This document shows, one piece after another, positions 18,036 to 25,942 of a DNA stretch of 64,000 bases. The position numbers and the translations under genes were made by a program. The notes under the pieces were generated by a model that was not told the DNA's origin, did not search any database, and saw only the letters and a program-made list of their open reading frames with translations. Position 1 is the stretch's first letter. Each line of letters opens with the position of its first letter. Origin of the DNA: Hyphomicrobium sp. (lineage in GTDB: Bacteria; Pseudomonadota; Alphaproteobacteria; Rhizobiales; Hyphomicrobiaceae); assembly GCA_021732485.1 (NCBI GenBank), contig JAKFUV010000004.1, forward strand, positions 62,001 to 126,000. The letters run 5' to 3'.

Positions 18036-18998
18036 TTAGCGGGGCAACTCTTCGACCAGGTAATAGCGGTTGACCCAACCCGAGATGCTCCGGTGCTTGA
18101 TCGGGCACCAGTCAGCTCGGCATCCGCCAATGATCGTGATGCCGCGACCCGTCGGTGCAATGATGCCGATCGCGTAATGATCTTCCGAAGGACCCGAGCG
18201 CACATTCAGAACGTCGTTATCGCGTACGCCACCGACCCGGAATGAAGCGACGTCATAACGTGGTTGAGGTTTGGCGACCGGCGCTGCCCGCGGGGCCACT
18301 GCCGCGAGCTTTGTCGGTGGGGGCGCGGCAGGGGTCTGCGCACGCACTGGCGGTTTGGCCGGAACTGGCGCTGCTGACAAAGGCTTATTCAAACTTAGTG
18401 CTTTGGGCTTGGGCGCCGACACCGAGACTGCCGGCGGCGCCGTGGGCTTCTTCGCGACAACGGCGCCAGACTTCGCGGCATTTAACGACGGTTTCGCGGA
18501 TAGCGTGCCAAGCTGCCGCGCCGGCATGGGCTGCGTGATCGCCGCGATCTCTGTTTTCGGTTCGGCTTTGATGGCAACGACGGTGGATGGCGCAGGGGCC
18601 GGCGACGGCGATCCGGCACCTTGCTCAATCATCGTCGCAGTCCCAGTCTCGCCGTCATCGCGCGTCCAGAAAATACGCGCACCATCAGCCTGCACGTCCA
18701 GGCAACGAGGTTCTGATTCAAACCACCTGAACCATTTGTAGCACAGCCGGTCGCCTGAAACCCACCAGCGTCCCCGATCGGTTGCGGCACCAAGAAGCGC
18801 TGCAAGTTCCCTCGCCTCTCCTGTCATCAGTCCGTCGTTCGTAAAGCGGATCGAGACCGTGGAACCCAACGGCGTATCAAGGGCCAGCATGGCGCCGGTC
18901 ACGGTTTGCTTGATGGCGTCACCACCAAGCTTCGACGGCTCAGCCACAGCCGCCCGGCCCGCAATGAAACAGCAAATGGGTATAATCAACCAACGCAA
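18036..18998 (-). CDS. Secreted protein with C-terminal bacterial SH3 domain
   Basis: A 320-residue protein with a signal peptide (residues 1-19, ending 'RAAVA'), an N-terminal domain with a Cys pair and many aromatics ('DRLCYKWFRWFESEPRCL'), a long Pro/Ala/Lys-rich linker (about 130-245), and a C-terminal SH3b domain ('VLNVRSGPSEDHYAIGII', 'CRADWCPI', 'GWVNRYYL'). SH3b domains of this type bind peptidoglycan or mediate envelope contacts. The gene starts with TTG: no ATG is available before the signal peptide, and AGGA lies seven bases upstream of the TTG. It converges on the response regulator. Confidence 0.75.
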   Translation of the reverse strand: MRWLIIPICCFIAGRAAVAEPSKLGGDAIKQTVTGAMLALDTPLGSTVSIRFTNDGLMTGEARELAALLGAATDRGRWWVSGDRLCYKWFRWFESEPRCLDVQADGARIFWTRDDGETGTATMIEQGAGSPSPAPAPSTVVAIKAEPKTEIAAITQPMPARQLGTLSAKPSLNAAKSGAVVAKKPTAPPAVSVSAPKPKALSLNKPLSAAPVPAKPPVRAQTPAAPPPTKLAAVAPRAAPVAKPQPRYDVASFRVGGVRDNDVLNVRSGPSEDHYAIGIIAPTGRGITIIGGCRADWCPIKHRSISGWVNRYYLVEELPR

Positions 18999-19709
18999 GG
19001 CAGGGTCCTGAACGAATGTCGTTGTGAACTAAAGATAATCTACGGCAATGGTTTGACTGCACACCAACTTCGTCCGAAGTGAGGACCATCCCCGCCGGAC
19101 CGGCGTGCGGGATTAGATTACGGGCAATACTATGAAAGAAGGATAACCAAGTCGTAAGCATGTCGCGCGGCCAAGACATGTTGTTGTCAAAACGTTCATA
19201 TTTTGCTGAAGCGTTGTTTGACATCGGCAGAGCGGCCACTCATCCGAACAGACGGGAAATATGGCAATCATCAGTGCGTGGTTGCATCAGAACGATGCCC
19301 AAAAGCGCGTCAGGCGCCTTTAATTTATCGTGATATCGGGCTTGGTCGGCACTGGCACCGCGAAACGCGCACCCGTGGTTTTATCGATTTGCCCGAACAT
19401 ACCCGGGCTGCACCGTGCCGCATCCATCGTTGCCTCCAGCGCCCGTTGGTTCGCTCGCTTTACCGTCGGCGAAGCGCCAAGCGCACTTTGATCACAGGCG
19501 AACTCCTTTCTGAGTTTATTGAGGATAAAATCTTTTGACAAAAGAGAAACGCCAGTGCTTGTTCAAAGAACTCGCTGGTCAATCATTTGTAAACGAATTG
19601 AATGACGACCGGCCTCGCGCATCCAAGGACGTGCCATCAACGGCAATTGTCGCTGGCAACGGTATCGCTTGGATGGGGATTGCAATGTCCTGACCTCTGG
19701 GGAGCCGCA
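18999..19709. other. 711-base region upstream of the methylated-amine module
   Basis: This region separates the divergent SH3-protein gene from the permease. Small open frames exist on both strands (for example 19320-19541, reverse, TTG start), but none has a ribosome site or a family I recognise. A possible sigma-54 promoter lies near its right end. No regulator gene is encoded here. Confidence 0.35.
19654..19670 (+). promoter_or_regulatory. Possible sigma-54 (-24/-12) promoter of the permease gene
   Basis: The sequence TGGCA-AC-GGTA-TCGCT has the GG (19655-19656) and GC (19667-19668) pairs exactly ten bases apart, as required by RpoN. The -24 half is a full match and the -12 half matches four of five positions. 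Transcription would begin near 19680, with GGGGAG at about 19700 and the permease ATG at 19710. Such matches also arise by chance. Confidence 0.3.
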
Positions 19710-21455
19710 ATGACAACAGCCGTATATCCAGCCGCCGCGTCGACATCCGACACAGGTTTGCAACGAACCATTGATTGGCGCGGAGCGTTTTGGGTCGCCA
19801 GTGGCGTCCCAGCTCTCGTCTTGTTTTCGATCGGCGGCATCGCCGGCACCACGGGCAAACTCGCCTTCCTGATTTGGACGGTGTCCATGATCATGGGCTT
19901 CATCCAATCTTTCACCTACGCCGAAATCGCGGGCCTGTTCCCGAACAAGTCGGGAGGGGCTTCGGTCTACGGCGCCGCCGCCTGGGTGCGATATTCAAAA
20001 ATCATCGCGCCGCTGTCGGTTTGGTGCAATTGGTTCGCGTGGTCGCCGGTGCTCTCGCTCGGCTGCTCGATCGCAGCCGCTTACATCCTGAATGCTCTGG
20101 CTCCCATCGGACCGGTCGCAACTCTCGCCGAAACGTCACCGGAAGTCGTGGCATGGCTTGGCGACGCCGCCAACGCAGGCAAGACCGCTGCCGACGCCAT
20201 TGCGGCACTCACAGCCGCAGCGACCGCCGCCGTCACGCCTGCCATCCGCACGTGGACGCTCTATTCCCATTCCCTTGGACCTGTCAGTTTTTCTTTGAAC
20301 GCAGCCTTCTTTATCGGCGCTTTACTCATGCTGCTGGTGTTCGCCATTCAGCATCGGGGAATTCTCGGCACTGCAAACGTCCAAAAGTATATTGGACTGC
20401 TGGTGATCATTCCGATGCTGATTGTCGGAGTTGTGCCCATCCTGACCGGCCAAATTAACTGGTCTAATTACTCGCCCCTGTTGCCTCTGGCAGCAGCGTA
20501 TGCCCCTGAACCGGGAGCCTGGAATATTCCTGGCTGGACGCTGGTGCTTGGCGGCATGTTCATCGCCGCGTGGTCGACGTACGGATTTGAAACCGCCGTT
20601 TGTTACACACGCGAGTTCAAGGATCCTAAAACTGATACGTTCAAGGCCATCTTCTATTCGGGTCTGCTGTGCCTGTTGCTCTATATCCTGGTGCCGTTCA
20701 CGTTCCAAGGCGTGCTCGGCTTGGATGGCATGCTGGCGACGCCGATCGTCGATGGCTCGGGTGTCGCCGAAGCCATGGCCAAGATGGTTGGTGGGTCTGG
20801 TTTCGTCACCAACATTCTGGTGATGATGATGATTCTAGCTCTGCTGCTGTCGATCATGACGGCGATGGCTGGATCGTCGAGGACCTTGTATCAAGGGTCG
20901 GCTGATGGCTGGCTGCCGCGCTATCTGAGCCATGTGAATGCGCATGGCGCGCCAACGCGCGCGATGTGGACCGATTTGGTTTTCAACCTCGTACTGCTTG
21001 CCATTGCCGCCGCCGACGCGACGAGCTTCTTCTTCATTCTCGCCGTTTCGAACGTCGGTTATATCATCTTCAACTTTCTCAATCTCAACGCCGGCTGGAT
21101 CCATCGCATCGACAACGGGCACATCGAGCGGCCATGGCGGTCACCGACGTGGCTGCTGGCACTCGGCACGTTATTCGCCTTCGTCAACGCCGTATTCATG
21201 GGAGCGGGTGCCAAGGTCTGGAACCCGATCGCCCTGTGGGCCGGACTAGCGACCGCGGCGATGATCATTCCGGTGTTCTGGTTCCGCCATTATGTTCAGG
21301 ACAAGGGTCAGTTCCCACCGCAAATGCTGGCAGATCTCGGACTAACGCAGGCTGACATGAAGACACGCAAGGCCGGCATACTGCCTTACCTGACGCTGCT
21401 CGCGGGCCTCATCGTTGTCCTCGTGTCGAACTGGCTGTTTGTCTTGCCTGGCTAG
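19710..21455 (+). CDS. APC-superfamily amino acid/amine permease
   Basis: A 581-residue integral membrane transporter with about twelve helices. The first helix carries the glycine-rich 'FSIGGIAGTTG', in the position of the unwound substrate-binding segment of APC transporters, and is followed by 'FTYAEIAGLFPNKSGGASVYG', another APC hallmark. An unusual Ala-rich extracytoplasmic loop ('AAIAALTAAATAAVTPA', about residue 160) sits between helices 4 and 5. It lies directly upstream of the tmm/tdm/dmm genes, so uptake of a methylated amine, TMAO or a related amino compound is the likely role. The substrate is not proven and known TMA/TMAO uptake systems belong to other families (BCCT, ABC). ATG at 19710 follows GGGGAG by six bases. 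A strong terminator follows the gene. Confidence 0.8.
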   Translation: MTTAVYPAAASTSDTGLQRTIDWRGAFWVASGVPALVLFSIGGIAGTTGKLAFLIWTVSMIMGFIQSFTYAEIAGLFPNKSGGASVYGAAAWVRYSKIIAPLSVWCNWFAWSPVLSLGCSIAAAYILNALAPIGPVATLAETSPEVVAWLGDAANAGKTAADAIAALTAAATAAVTPAIRTWTLYSHSLGPVSFSLNAAFFIGALLMLLVFAIQHRGILGTANVQKYIGLLVIIPMLIVGVVPILTGQINWSNYSPLLPLAAAYAPEPGAWNIPGWTLVLGGMFIAAWSTYGFETAVCYTREFKDPKTDTFKAIFYSGLLCLLLYILVPFTFQGVLGLDGMLATPIVDGSGVAEAMAKMVGGSGFVTNILVMMMILALLLSIMTAMAGSSRTLYQGSADGWLPRYLSHVNAHGAPTRAMWTDLVFNLVLLAIAAADATSFFFILAVSNVGYIIFNFLNLNAGWIHRIDNGHIERPWRSPTWLLALGTLFAFVNAVFMGAGAKVWNPIALWAGLATAAMIIPVFWFRHYVQDKGQFPPQMLADLGLTQADMKTRKAGILPYLTLLAGLIVVLVSNWLFVLPG

Positions 21456-21482
21456 TGCGACCAGATGCAAAGCGACCTAGTC

Positions 21483-21519
21483 GATGGGCTGGTTCCGCTG
21501 CGAACCGGCCCATCTTTTT
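21483..21519 (+). terminator. Rho-independent terminator after the permease
   Basis: Stem GATGGGC (21483-21489) pairs with GCCCATC (21508-21514). It continues through a T-G wobble and GGTTC/GAACC to a six-base loop and is followed by five T residues. It separates the permease transcript from the dmm genes. Confidence 0.9.
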
Positions 21520-21783
21520 GATGCCGCCAACAATGCTCGTTGTGCCATAGTGCGAAGCTTGAAAACCTATTGCAGTGCGCTTCGAATTGCGTACACTGTC
21601 ACTTACATTTGTTTCTCAGGACGAAACAATGCGTGCGCCTGACTTTATCATTTTGACCGCTCTCGTTGTCTGCCGAGAATGTGAGCCAGCGCAGTGTGAC
21701 CGACACTCGCAACATCGCAATATTGCCTCGTGTGCGGGCCGGGACAACAGTCCACGGGCTTTGACCGAAGCCGGGGCGTGGCA
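21520..21783. promoter_or_regulatory. Leader/promoter region of the dmmC-dmmB-dmmA-tmm-tdm genes
   Basis: About 260 bases between the permease terminator and dmmC. It contains a perfect inverted repeat AGTGT-gaccg-ACACT (21693-21707), and a related ACACTG word at 21593-21598 paired imperfectly with CAGTG at 21573-21577. These could be binding sites for a regulator. No clear sigma-70 or sigma-54 promoter was identified. Confidence 0.3.
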
Positions 21784-22389
21784 ATGCTAGCGCCCGGTAT
21801 TAAAAGCCGCCCGGTCTATCCCGGCTTAACGGCCGATGGGTCCGCCAAGCATAATCTCATTTCGGCCGAGGGTGAAGGCGCCGAAGCGGTTCTCGACATG
21901 GCCAAAACGGTGACGCCGGACTTCTTCGCGCGCTCGACGATTTTGTATTGCCGCGCAGGCTCAGCCGAAAAAGACCACGAACAATCTTTGCGAGATCTCA
22001 ATCCCAACGCCCTGTGGGTATTCCCGACACTTGCCACCGCACTGTTCCGGCTGCGCGGCACAATCGCCACGTTGACGATGGGAACGCGGCTCTACGCAGC
22101 CGGGACCGAGCCGTTTATCGGCAGCGTCATTCAGGAGGCGATTGCTGCCGGTATCGACTTCAAGTCGGTCATCACGGAACATCGAGGCTCGGCAAAGCGC
22201 CGCGTGCAGTGCGTCCACTGCAAGGGATTTACCGAGGACGTCACCACCAATCCCGTCGTCTGTGCGCACTGCGGATTGAACCTGCTCGTGCGCGACCACT
22301 ACTCGCGACGCTTGGGCGCGTTCCAGGGCGTCTGCATCGATGCCGAAGTTCCAGGCGAACTCCCCGAGACGGAAGACCTCTACAAATGA
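21784..22389 (+). CDS. dmmC: Dimethylamine monooxygenase subunit DmmC (delta-type subunit with zinc ribbon)
   Basis: A 201-residue protein with an alpha/beta N-terminal part and a four-cysteine zinc-ribbon-like site (C143, C146, C160, C163; 'CVHC' and 'CAHC') near the C-terminus. Proteins of this kind accompany the heme and reductase subunits of the heme-dependent oxidative demethylase complex that converts dimethylamine to methylamine. The assignment rests mainly on the neighbouring dmmB and dmmA genes and the size and Cys pattern. The ATG at 21784 is the first good start; its ribosome site is weak. The stop overlaps dmmB as ATGA. Confidence 0.75.
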   Translation: MLAPGIKSRPVYPGLTADGSAKHNLISAEGEGAEAVLDMAKTVTPDFFARSTILYCRAGSAEKDHEQSLRDLNPNALWVFPTLATALFRLRGTIATLTMGTRLYAAGTEPFIGSVIQEAIAAGIDFKSVITEHRGSAKRRVQCVHCKGFTEDVTTNPVVCAHCGLNLLVRDHYSRRLGAFQGVCIDAEVPGELPETEDLYK

Positions 22390-23348
22390 CGATTTCAACG
22401 GACATGCGGGTGCGTGTTGCCGACGTCGAGACCATCGCCACCGGCATTAAGCGGTTTACGTTCGTCGCGCTGGACGGCCATCGGTTGCCGGAATTTTCGG
22501 GTGGCGCACACGTCGTCGTGACGATGCCGGACGGCGATCATGTGCGACGCAACCCCTATTCGCTGATGGGCTCGCCGTTCGATGGGAGCCGCTACCAGAT
22601 CAGTGTTTTGCGTACCGAAAATTCGCGCGGCGGGTCGCACTACATGCATGACCACGTGCAGCCCGGCAACGAATTGATGATCAGTCAGCCGGTCAATCTT
22701 TTCCCGATTGATCGGCGCAGCCGCCGCCACATCTTCATCGCGGGCGGCATCGGGATCACGCCGTTTCTGGCCATGGCGACGCAGCTAGAACGCGAGGCCC
22801 AAGCCTTCGAATTACACTACGCGATGCGCTCTGCCGACCGTGGCGCCTACGTCGCAAATCTCCGCGACCGTTATGGTCACCGCATTCACACCTACGTCGA
22901 CGATCAAGGCGAAAAGCTGCCATTGCAGCGATTGCTGGTCGGCCAGCCACTCGGCACGCATTTGTACGTCTGCGGCCCGACCGGCATGATTGACTGGGTT
23001 CTGGGCGCGGCACGCGATGCCGGCTGGCCAGACGAAAACGTGCATCACGAGCGGTTTCTTGCGCCGCCCGGCGGCAACCCATTCATCATCGAATTGGCGA
23101 AATCCGGAAGGTCAATCACCGTAGGTCAGCACCAGAGCATGCTGGAAGCCATCGAGGCCGCCGGCGTCGATGCACCCTACCTGTGTCGCGGTGGGGCCTG
23201 CGGTCAATGTGAGACCAATGTTATCTCATGCCGCGGCACGCTGCAGCATAACGACCACTACCTGCTCGATGACGACAAGGCTTCGGCCAAAAAGATCATG
23301 ATCTGTGTATCGCGCATCGACGGCGACAGTATCGTTCTGGATCTGTGA
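22386..23348 (+). CDS. dmmB: Dimethylamine monooxygenase reductase subunit DmmB (FMN, NAD(P)H, 2Fe-2S)
   Basis: A 320-residue electron-transfer protein of the phthalate dioxygenase reductase family, feeding electrons from NAD(P)H to the heme subunit. The flavin motif 'RRNPYSL' is at residues 54-60, the nucleotide motif 'GGIGITPFLAM' at 120-130 and 'CGPTG' at 196-200. The plant-type 2Fe-2S cluster uses C267, C272, C275 and C307 ('CRGGACGQC' and 'MICVSR'). The ATG overlaps the dmmC stop by four bases, so the genes are translationally coupled. It could serve another oxygenase in principle, but dmmA follows directly. Confidence 0.85.
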   Translation: MTISTDMRVRVADVETIATGIKRFTFVALDGHRLPEFSGGAHVVVTMPDGDHVRRNPYSLMGSPFDGSRYQISVLRTENSRGGSHYMHDHVQPGNELMISQPVNLFPIDRRSRRHIFIAGGIGITPFLAMATQLEREAQAFELHYAMRSADRGAYVANLRDRYGHRIHTYVDDQGEKLPLQRLLVGQPLGTHLYVCGPTGMIDWVLGAARDAGWPDENVHHERFLAPPGGNPFIIELAKSGRSITVGQHQSMLEAIEAAGVDAPYLCRGGACGQCETNVISCRGTLQHNDHYLLDDDKASAKKIMICVSRIDGDSIVLDL

Positions 23349-23394
23349 CGCGCACGCGCGCAAAATCCTAGCATCAAGTGAGTTGGAGAATACC

Positions 23395-24435
23395 ATGGGT
23401 TTGATCTTCAAGAATGAAACCTACCGTGACGACTTCACGTTTTCGAATAGTCGTGAAGCCGTGTGGCGGTTTCCGTTTCCGTTTCACGAAGACAAATACA
23501 TGTATGTCGTGAACATCGAGCCGCATGTGCCCGGCCCGAAAGGCACGGTGTACGAATTTCCGATCGACATTGATGAACACTACGTGTCCGACATGCGCGA
23601 CCGCGCGCTCGTCTTGCAGGAAGACCCGCTGCGCTGCCAATCCTTGCCACACATGATCACGGCTGAGTGGGATCTCGTCGAACTTCTCATGACGTCGATG
23701 GCCAACGACTTTCCCGAGCATTTCACTCTGTCGCGCGATGGCGATAATTGGCACTGGATCAACCGCCCGATGGGCATCGATCAGACGTTCGTTTTCGGCG
23801 ATATCTCAACGCTGCCCTACCGGCCGATGGAGTACATTACGCGGCAATGTCAGGGCGATTTCTGTCTGCTCGATCAGCGCGACGGCAATCTGTGGATGGA
23901 TGCCGGCATCGTCACATCGCAAGCCGACTGGTCGCTCGATTTCGACGTCGGCATGAACTTCATGGAATGGCATGCGCCGGTGCCGCTCGCCCATGAACGC
24001 GGCGTCTTCGACCGTGCCTTGAAATTTCTTCTCAACCTGCAGCAAGGCCGTCCCGTTCGCCGCTTGAATTGGACGATGACGATCAATCCCCGCCTCGATA
24101 CCAGCCCCGAAAATTATCACAAATGGGGCACTGATCGCACGACGGTGACGCCGCAAAACGTCGGCGAAAAAGTGCATCTGCGCGTCGAGATGCAGGGCCT
24201 TTGGCGGCTGCCGCGATCGAATGCCATCGTGTTTTCGATCAGAGCCTATCTGATCAACATGAATGATATCGCCACCATTCCAAAGTGGCGCCGCCGGCTG
24301 CACCGCGTGCTCAAAACGCTTCCGCCTGAAATCGGCGGCTACAAGGGGCTGACGCGCTACCAACAGACGACCATCGATTGGCTTTCGAAATTCGATGATG
24401 GCGCCGCGACCTCACCCGGCTGCGGACCGGAGTAG
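23395..24435 (+). CDS. dmmA: Dimethylamine monooxygenase catalytic subunit DmmA (heme-dependent oxidative N-demethylase, DUF3445)
   Basis: A 346-residue cytosolic protein of the DUF3445 family, the PAS-like heme subunit that oxidatively demethylates secondary amines. The N-terminal region has 'EAVWRFPFPFHEDKYMYV' and the middle 'ITAEWDLVELLMTSMANDFP', both typical of the family; 'RSNAIVFSIRAYL' and a conserved Arg-rich segment lie near the C-terminus. The product C1 unit is handled by the GcvT-like gamma subunit (DmmD), encoded on the other strand at 28.4-29.5 kb. The ATG at 23395 has GGAGAA six bases upstream. It follows dmmB by 46 bases and precedes tmm. Confidence 0.85.
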   Translation: MGLIFKNETYRDDFTFSNSREAVWRFPFPFHEDKYMYVVNIEPHVPGPKGTVYEFPIDIDEHYVSDMRDRALVLQEDPLRCQSLPHMITAEWDLVELLMTSMANDFPEHFTLSRDGDNWHWINRPMGIDQTFVFGDISTLPYRPMEYITRQCQGDFCLLDQRDGNLWMDAGIVTSQADWSLDFDVGMNFMEWHAPVPLAHERGVFDRALKFLLNLQQGRPVRRLNWTMTINPRLDTSPENYHKWGTDRTTVTPQNVGEKVHLRVEMQGLWRLPRSNAIVFSIRAYLINMNDIATIPKWRRRLHRVLKTLPPEIGGYKGLTRYQQTTIDWLSKFDDGAATSPGCGPE

Positions 24436-24512
24436 CTTCTTTGCGCCAAACGCATGCAGCATTGTCATTCGACACGGTCTAAAACAATCTACGCGAAACG
24501 GGGCGGAAAAAC

Positions 24513-25859
24513 ATGAAACAGCGGATCGCAATCATCGGCGCCGGACCAAGCGGGCTGGCAGCGCTCAGGGCCTTTGAGAGTGCGAAGCTCAAAGGCGCCG
24601 ACATCCCCGAAGTCGTGTGCTTCGAGAAGCAGAGCGACTACGGCGGACTATGGAACTACACGTGGCGCACCGGTCTCGATGAGTTCGGTGAACCGGTCCA
24701 CGGCAGCATGTATCGCTATCTGTGGTCCAACGGGCCGAAGGAATGTCTGGAATTCGCCGACTACTCTTTTGAAGAGCATTTCGGCCGGCCGATCCCGTCG
24801 TACCCGCCCCGCGCCGTCCTGCACGACTATATCAAGGGCCGCATCGAGAAGAGCGGCATCACGCATTACATCAAACTGTGCCACGCCGTAAAATGGGTGG
24901 CTTACGATGACGCTTCGGCCAAATTTCGCGTCACAGTCAAAGATCTGAAAGCCGACCTGACGACAACATCAGACTTCGACAATATCATCGTCGCCTGCGG
25001 GCACTACTCGACGCCAAATATTCCCGAATTTCCCGGCGTCAAGAAATTCCCCGGCCGCGTCATGCACGCCCATGATTTTCGCTCGGCCGATGAGTTCGCC
25101 GGAAAAAACGTCCTCCTCATTGGCTCGAGCTACTCAGCCGAAGACATCGGCATGCAGTGCCACAAATATGGTGCCAAATCGATCACGTTCAGCTGGCGGA
25201 CGAAGCCTATGGGCTTTGGCTGGCCTGAAAATTTCAAGGAAGTTCCACTGCTGACCCACGTCGCTGGTAAGACCGCCCACTTCAAAGACGGCACGAGCCA
25301 GGAGGTCGACGCCATCGTTTTGTGTACGGGATACCTCAACCATTTCCCATTCATGGAAGACTCGTTGCGGCTGAAATCTCGCAACCGCCTCTATCCGCCG
25401 AACCTGTATAAGGGCATCTTTTTATGGGGCCATCCAAAGGTCATGTATATGGGCATGCAGGACCAATATTATACGTTCAACATGTTCGATGCGCAGGCAT
25501 GGTATGCGCGCGACGTGGTCCTTGGGCGCATTGCGCTGCCGTCGCTCGATCAGCAGGCCGAAGACATGGTCAAATGGATTTCGAAGGAAGAAAATCTGGC
25601 TGACGCGTTCGAGGCCATCGACTTCCAGACCGAGTATGTTCGCGATCTCCTTGCGCCAACCGACTATCCTCGCCTTGACGTCGACATGGTTGCTCGATTG
25701 TTCAAAGAGTGGGAGCATCACAAGGTCGAAGGCATTCTGACGTATCGCGATCGGTCGTATCCGTCGACATTGACGGGCACGGTCGCGCCGCAGCACCACA
25801 CGACGTGGATGAAGGCGATGGACGATTCATTGGAAGCGTTTCTTGCAAATGAACCCTGA
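24513..25859 (+). CDS. tmm: Trimethylamine monooxygenase (bacterial FMO)
   Basis: A 448-residue flavoprotein oxidising trimethylamine to trimethylamine N-oxide with NADPH and O2. The FAD motif 'GAGPSG' is at residues 9-14. The FMO fingerprint FxGxxxHxxxF is matched by 'FPGRVMHAHDF' at 179-189, and the NADPH-binding 'GSSYSAED' is at 204-211. Y207 falls in the position of the tyrosine I recall as mechanistically important in characterised Tmm. The N-terminal 'GGLWNYTWRTGLDEFGEPVH' and the length match Tmm rather than Baeyer-Villiger enzymes. It sits directly upstream of tdm, whose substrate is the Tmm product. Confidence 0.92.
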   Translation: MKQRIAIIGAGPSGLAALRAFESAKLKGADIPEVVCFEKQSDYGGLWNYTWRTGLDEFGEPVHGSMYRYLWSNGPKECLEFADYSFEEHFGRPIPSYPPRAVLHDYIKGRIEKSGITHYIKLCHAVKWVAYDDASAKFRVTVKDLKADLTTTSDFDNIIVACGHYSTPNIPEFPGVKKFPGRVMHAHDFRSADEFAGKNVLLIGSSYSAEDIGMQCHKYGAKSITFSWRTKPMGFGWPENFKEVPLLTHVAGKTAHFKDGTSQEVDAIVLCTGYLNHFPFMEDSLRLKSRNRLYPPNLYKGIFLWGHPKVMYMGMQDQYYTFNMFDAQAWYARDVVLGRIALPSLDQQAEDMVKWISKEENLADAFEAIDFQTEYVRDLLAPTDYPRLDVDMVARLFKEWEHHKVEGILTYRDRSYPSTLTGTVAPQHHTTWMKAMDDSLEAFLANEP

Positions 25860-25942
25860 CAGCCGGCACTGATTGCCGCTGAGTGCCCGTGCCCGCCAAT
25901 TTAGGTTGCCGGCAGCCGCACGCCGACACGAGGACCGATGAC

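Noticed and set aside
19320..19541. Reverse-strand 73-codon open frame with TTG start in the region before the permease
   Set aside because: No ribosome site and no family; the opposite strand is open too, so openness here carries little weight.
21573..21598. CAGTG...CACTG around TTCGAA as a single symmetric operator
   Set aside because: The outer arms and the inner palindrome have different centres, so it is at best an imperfect site; reported only as part of a weak repeat family.
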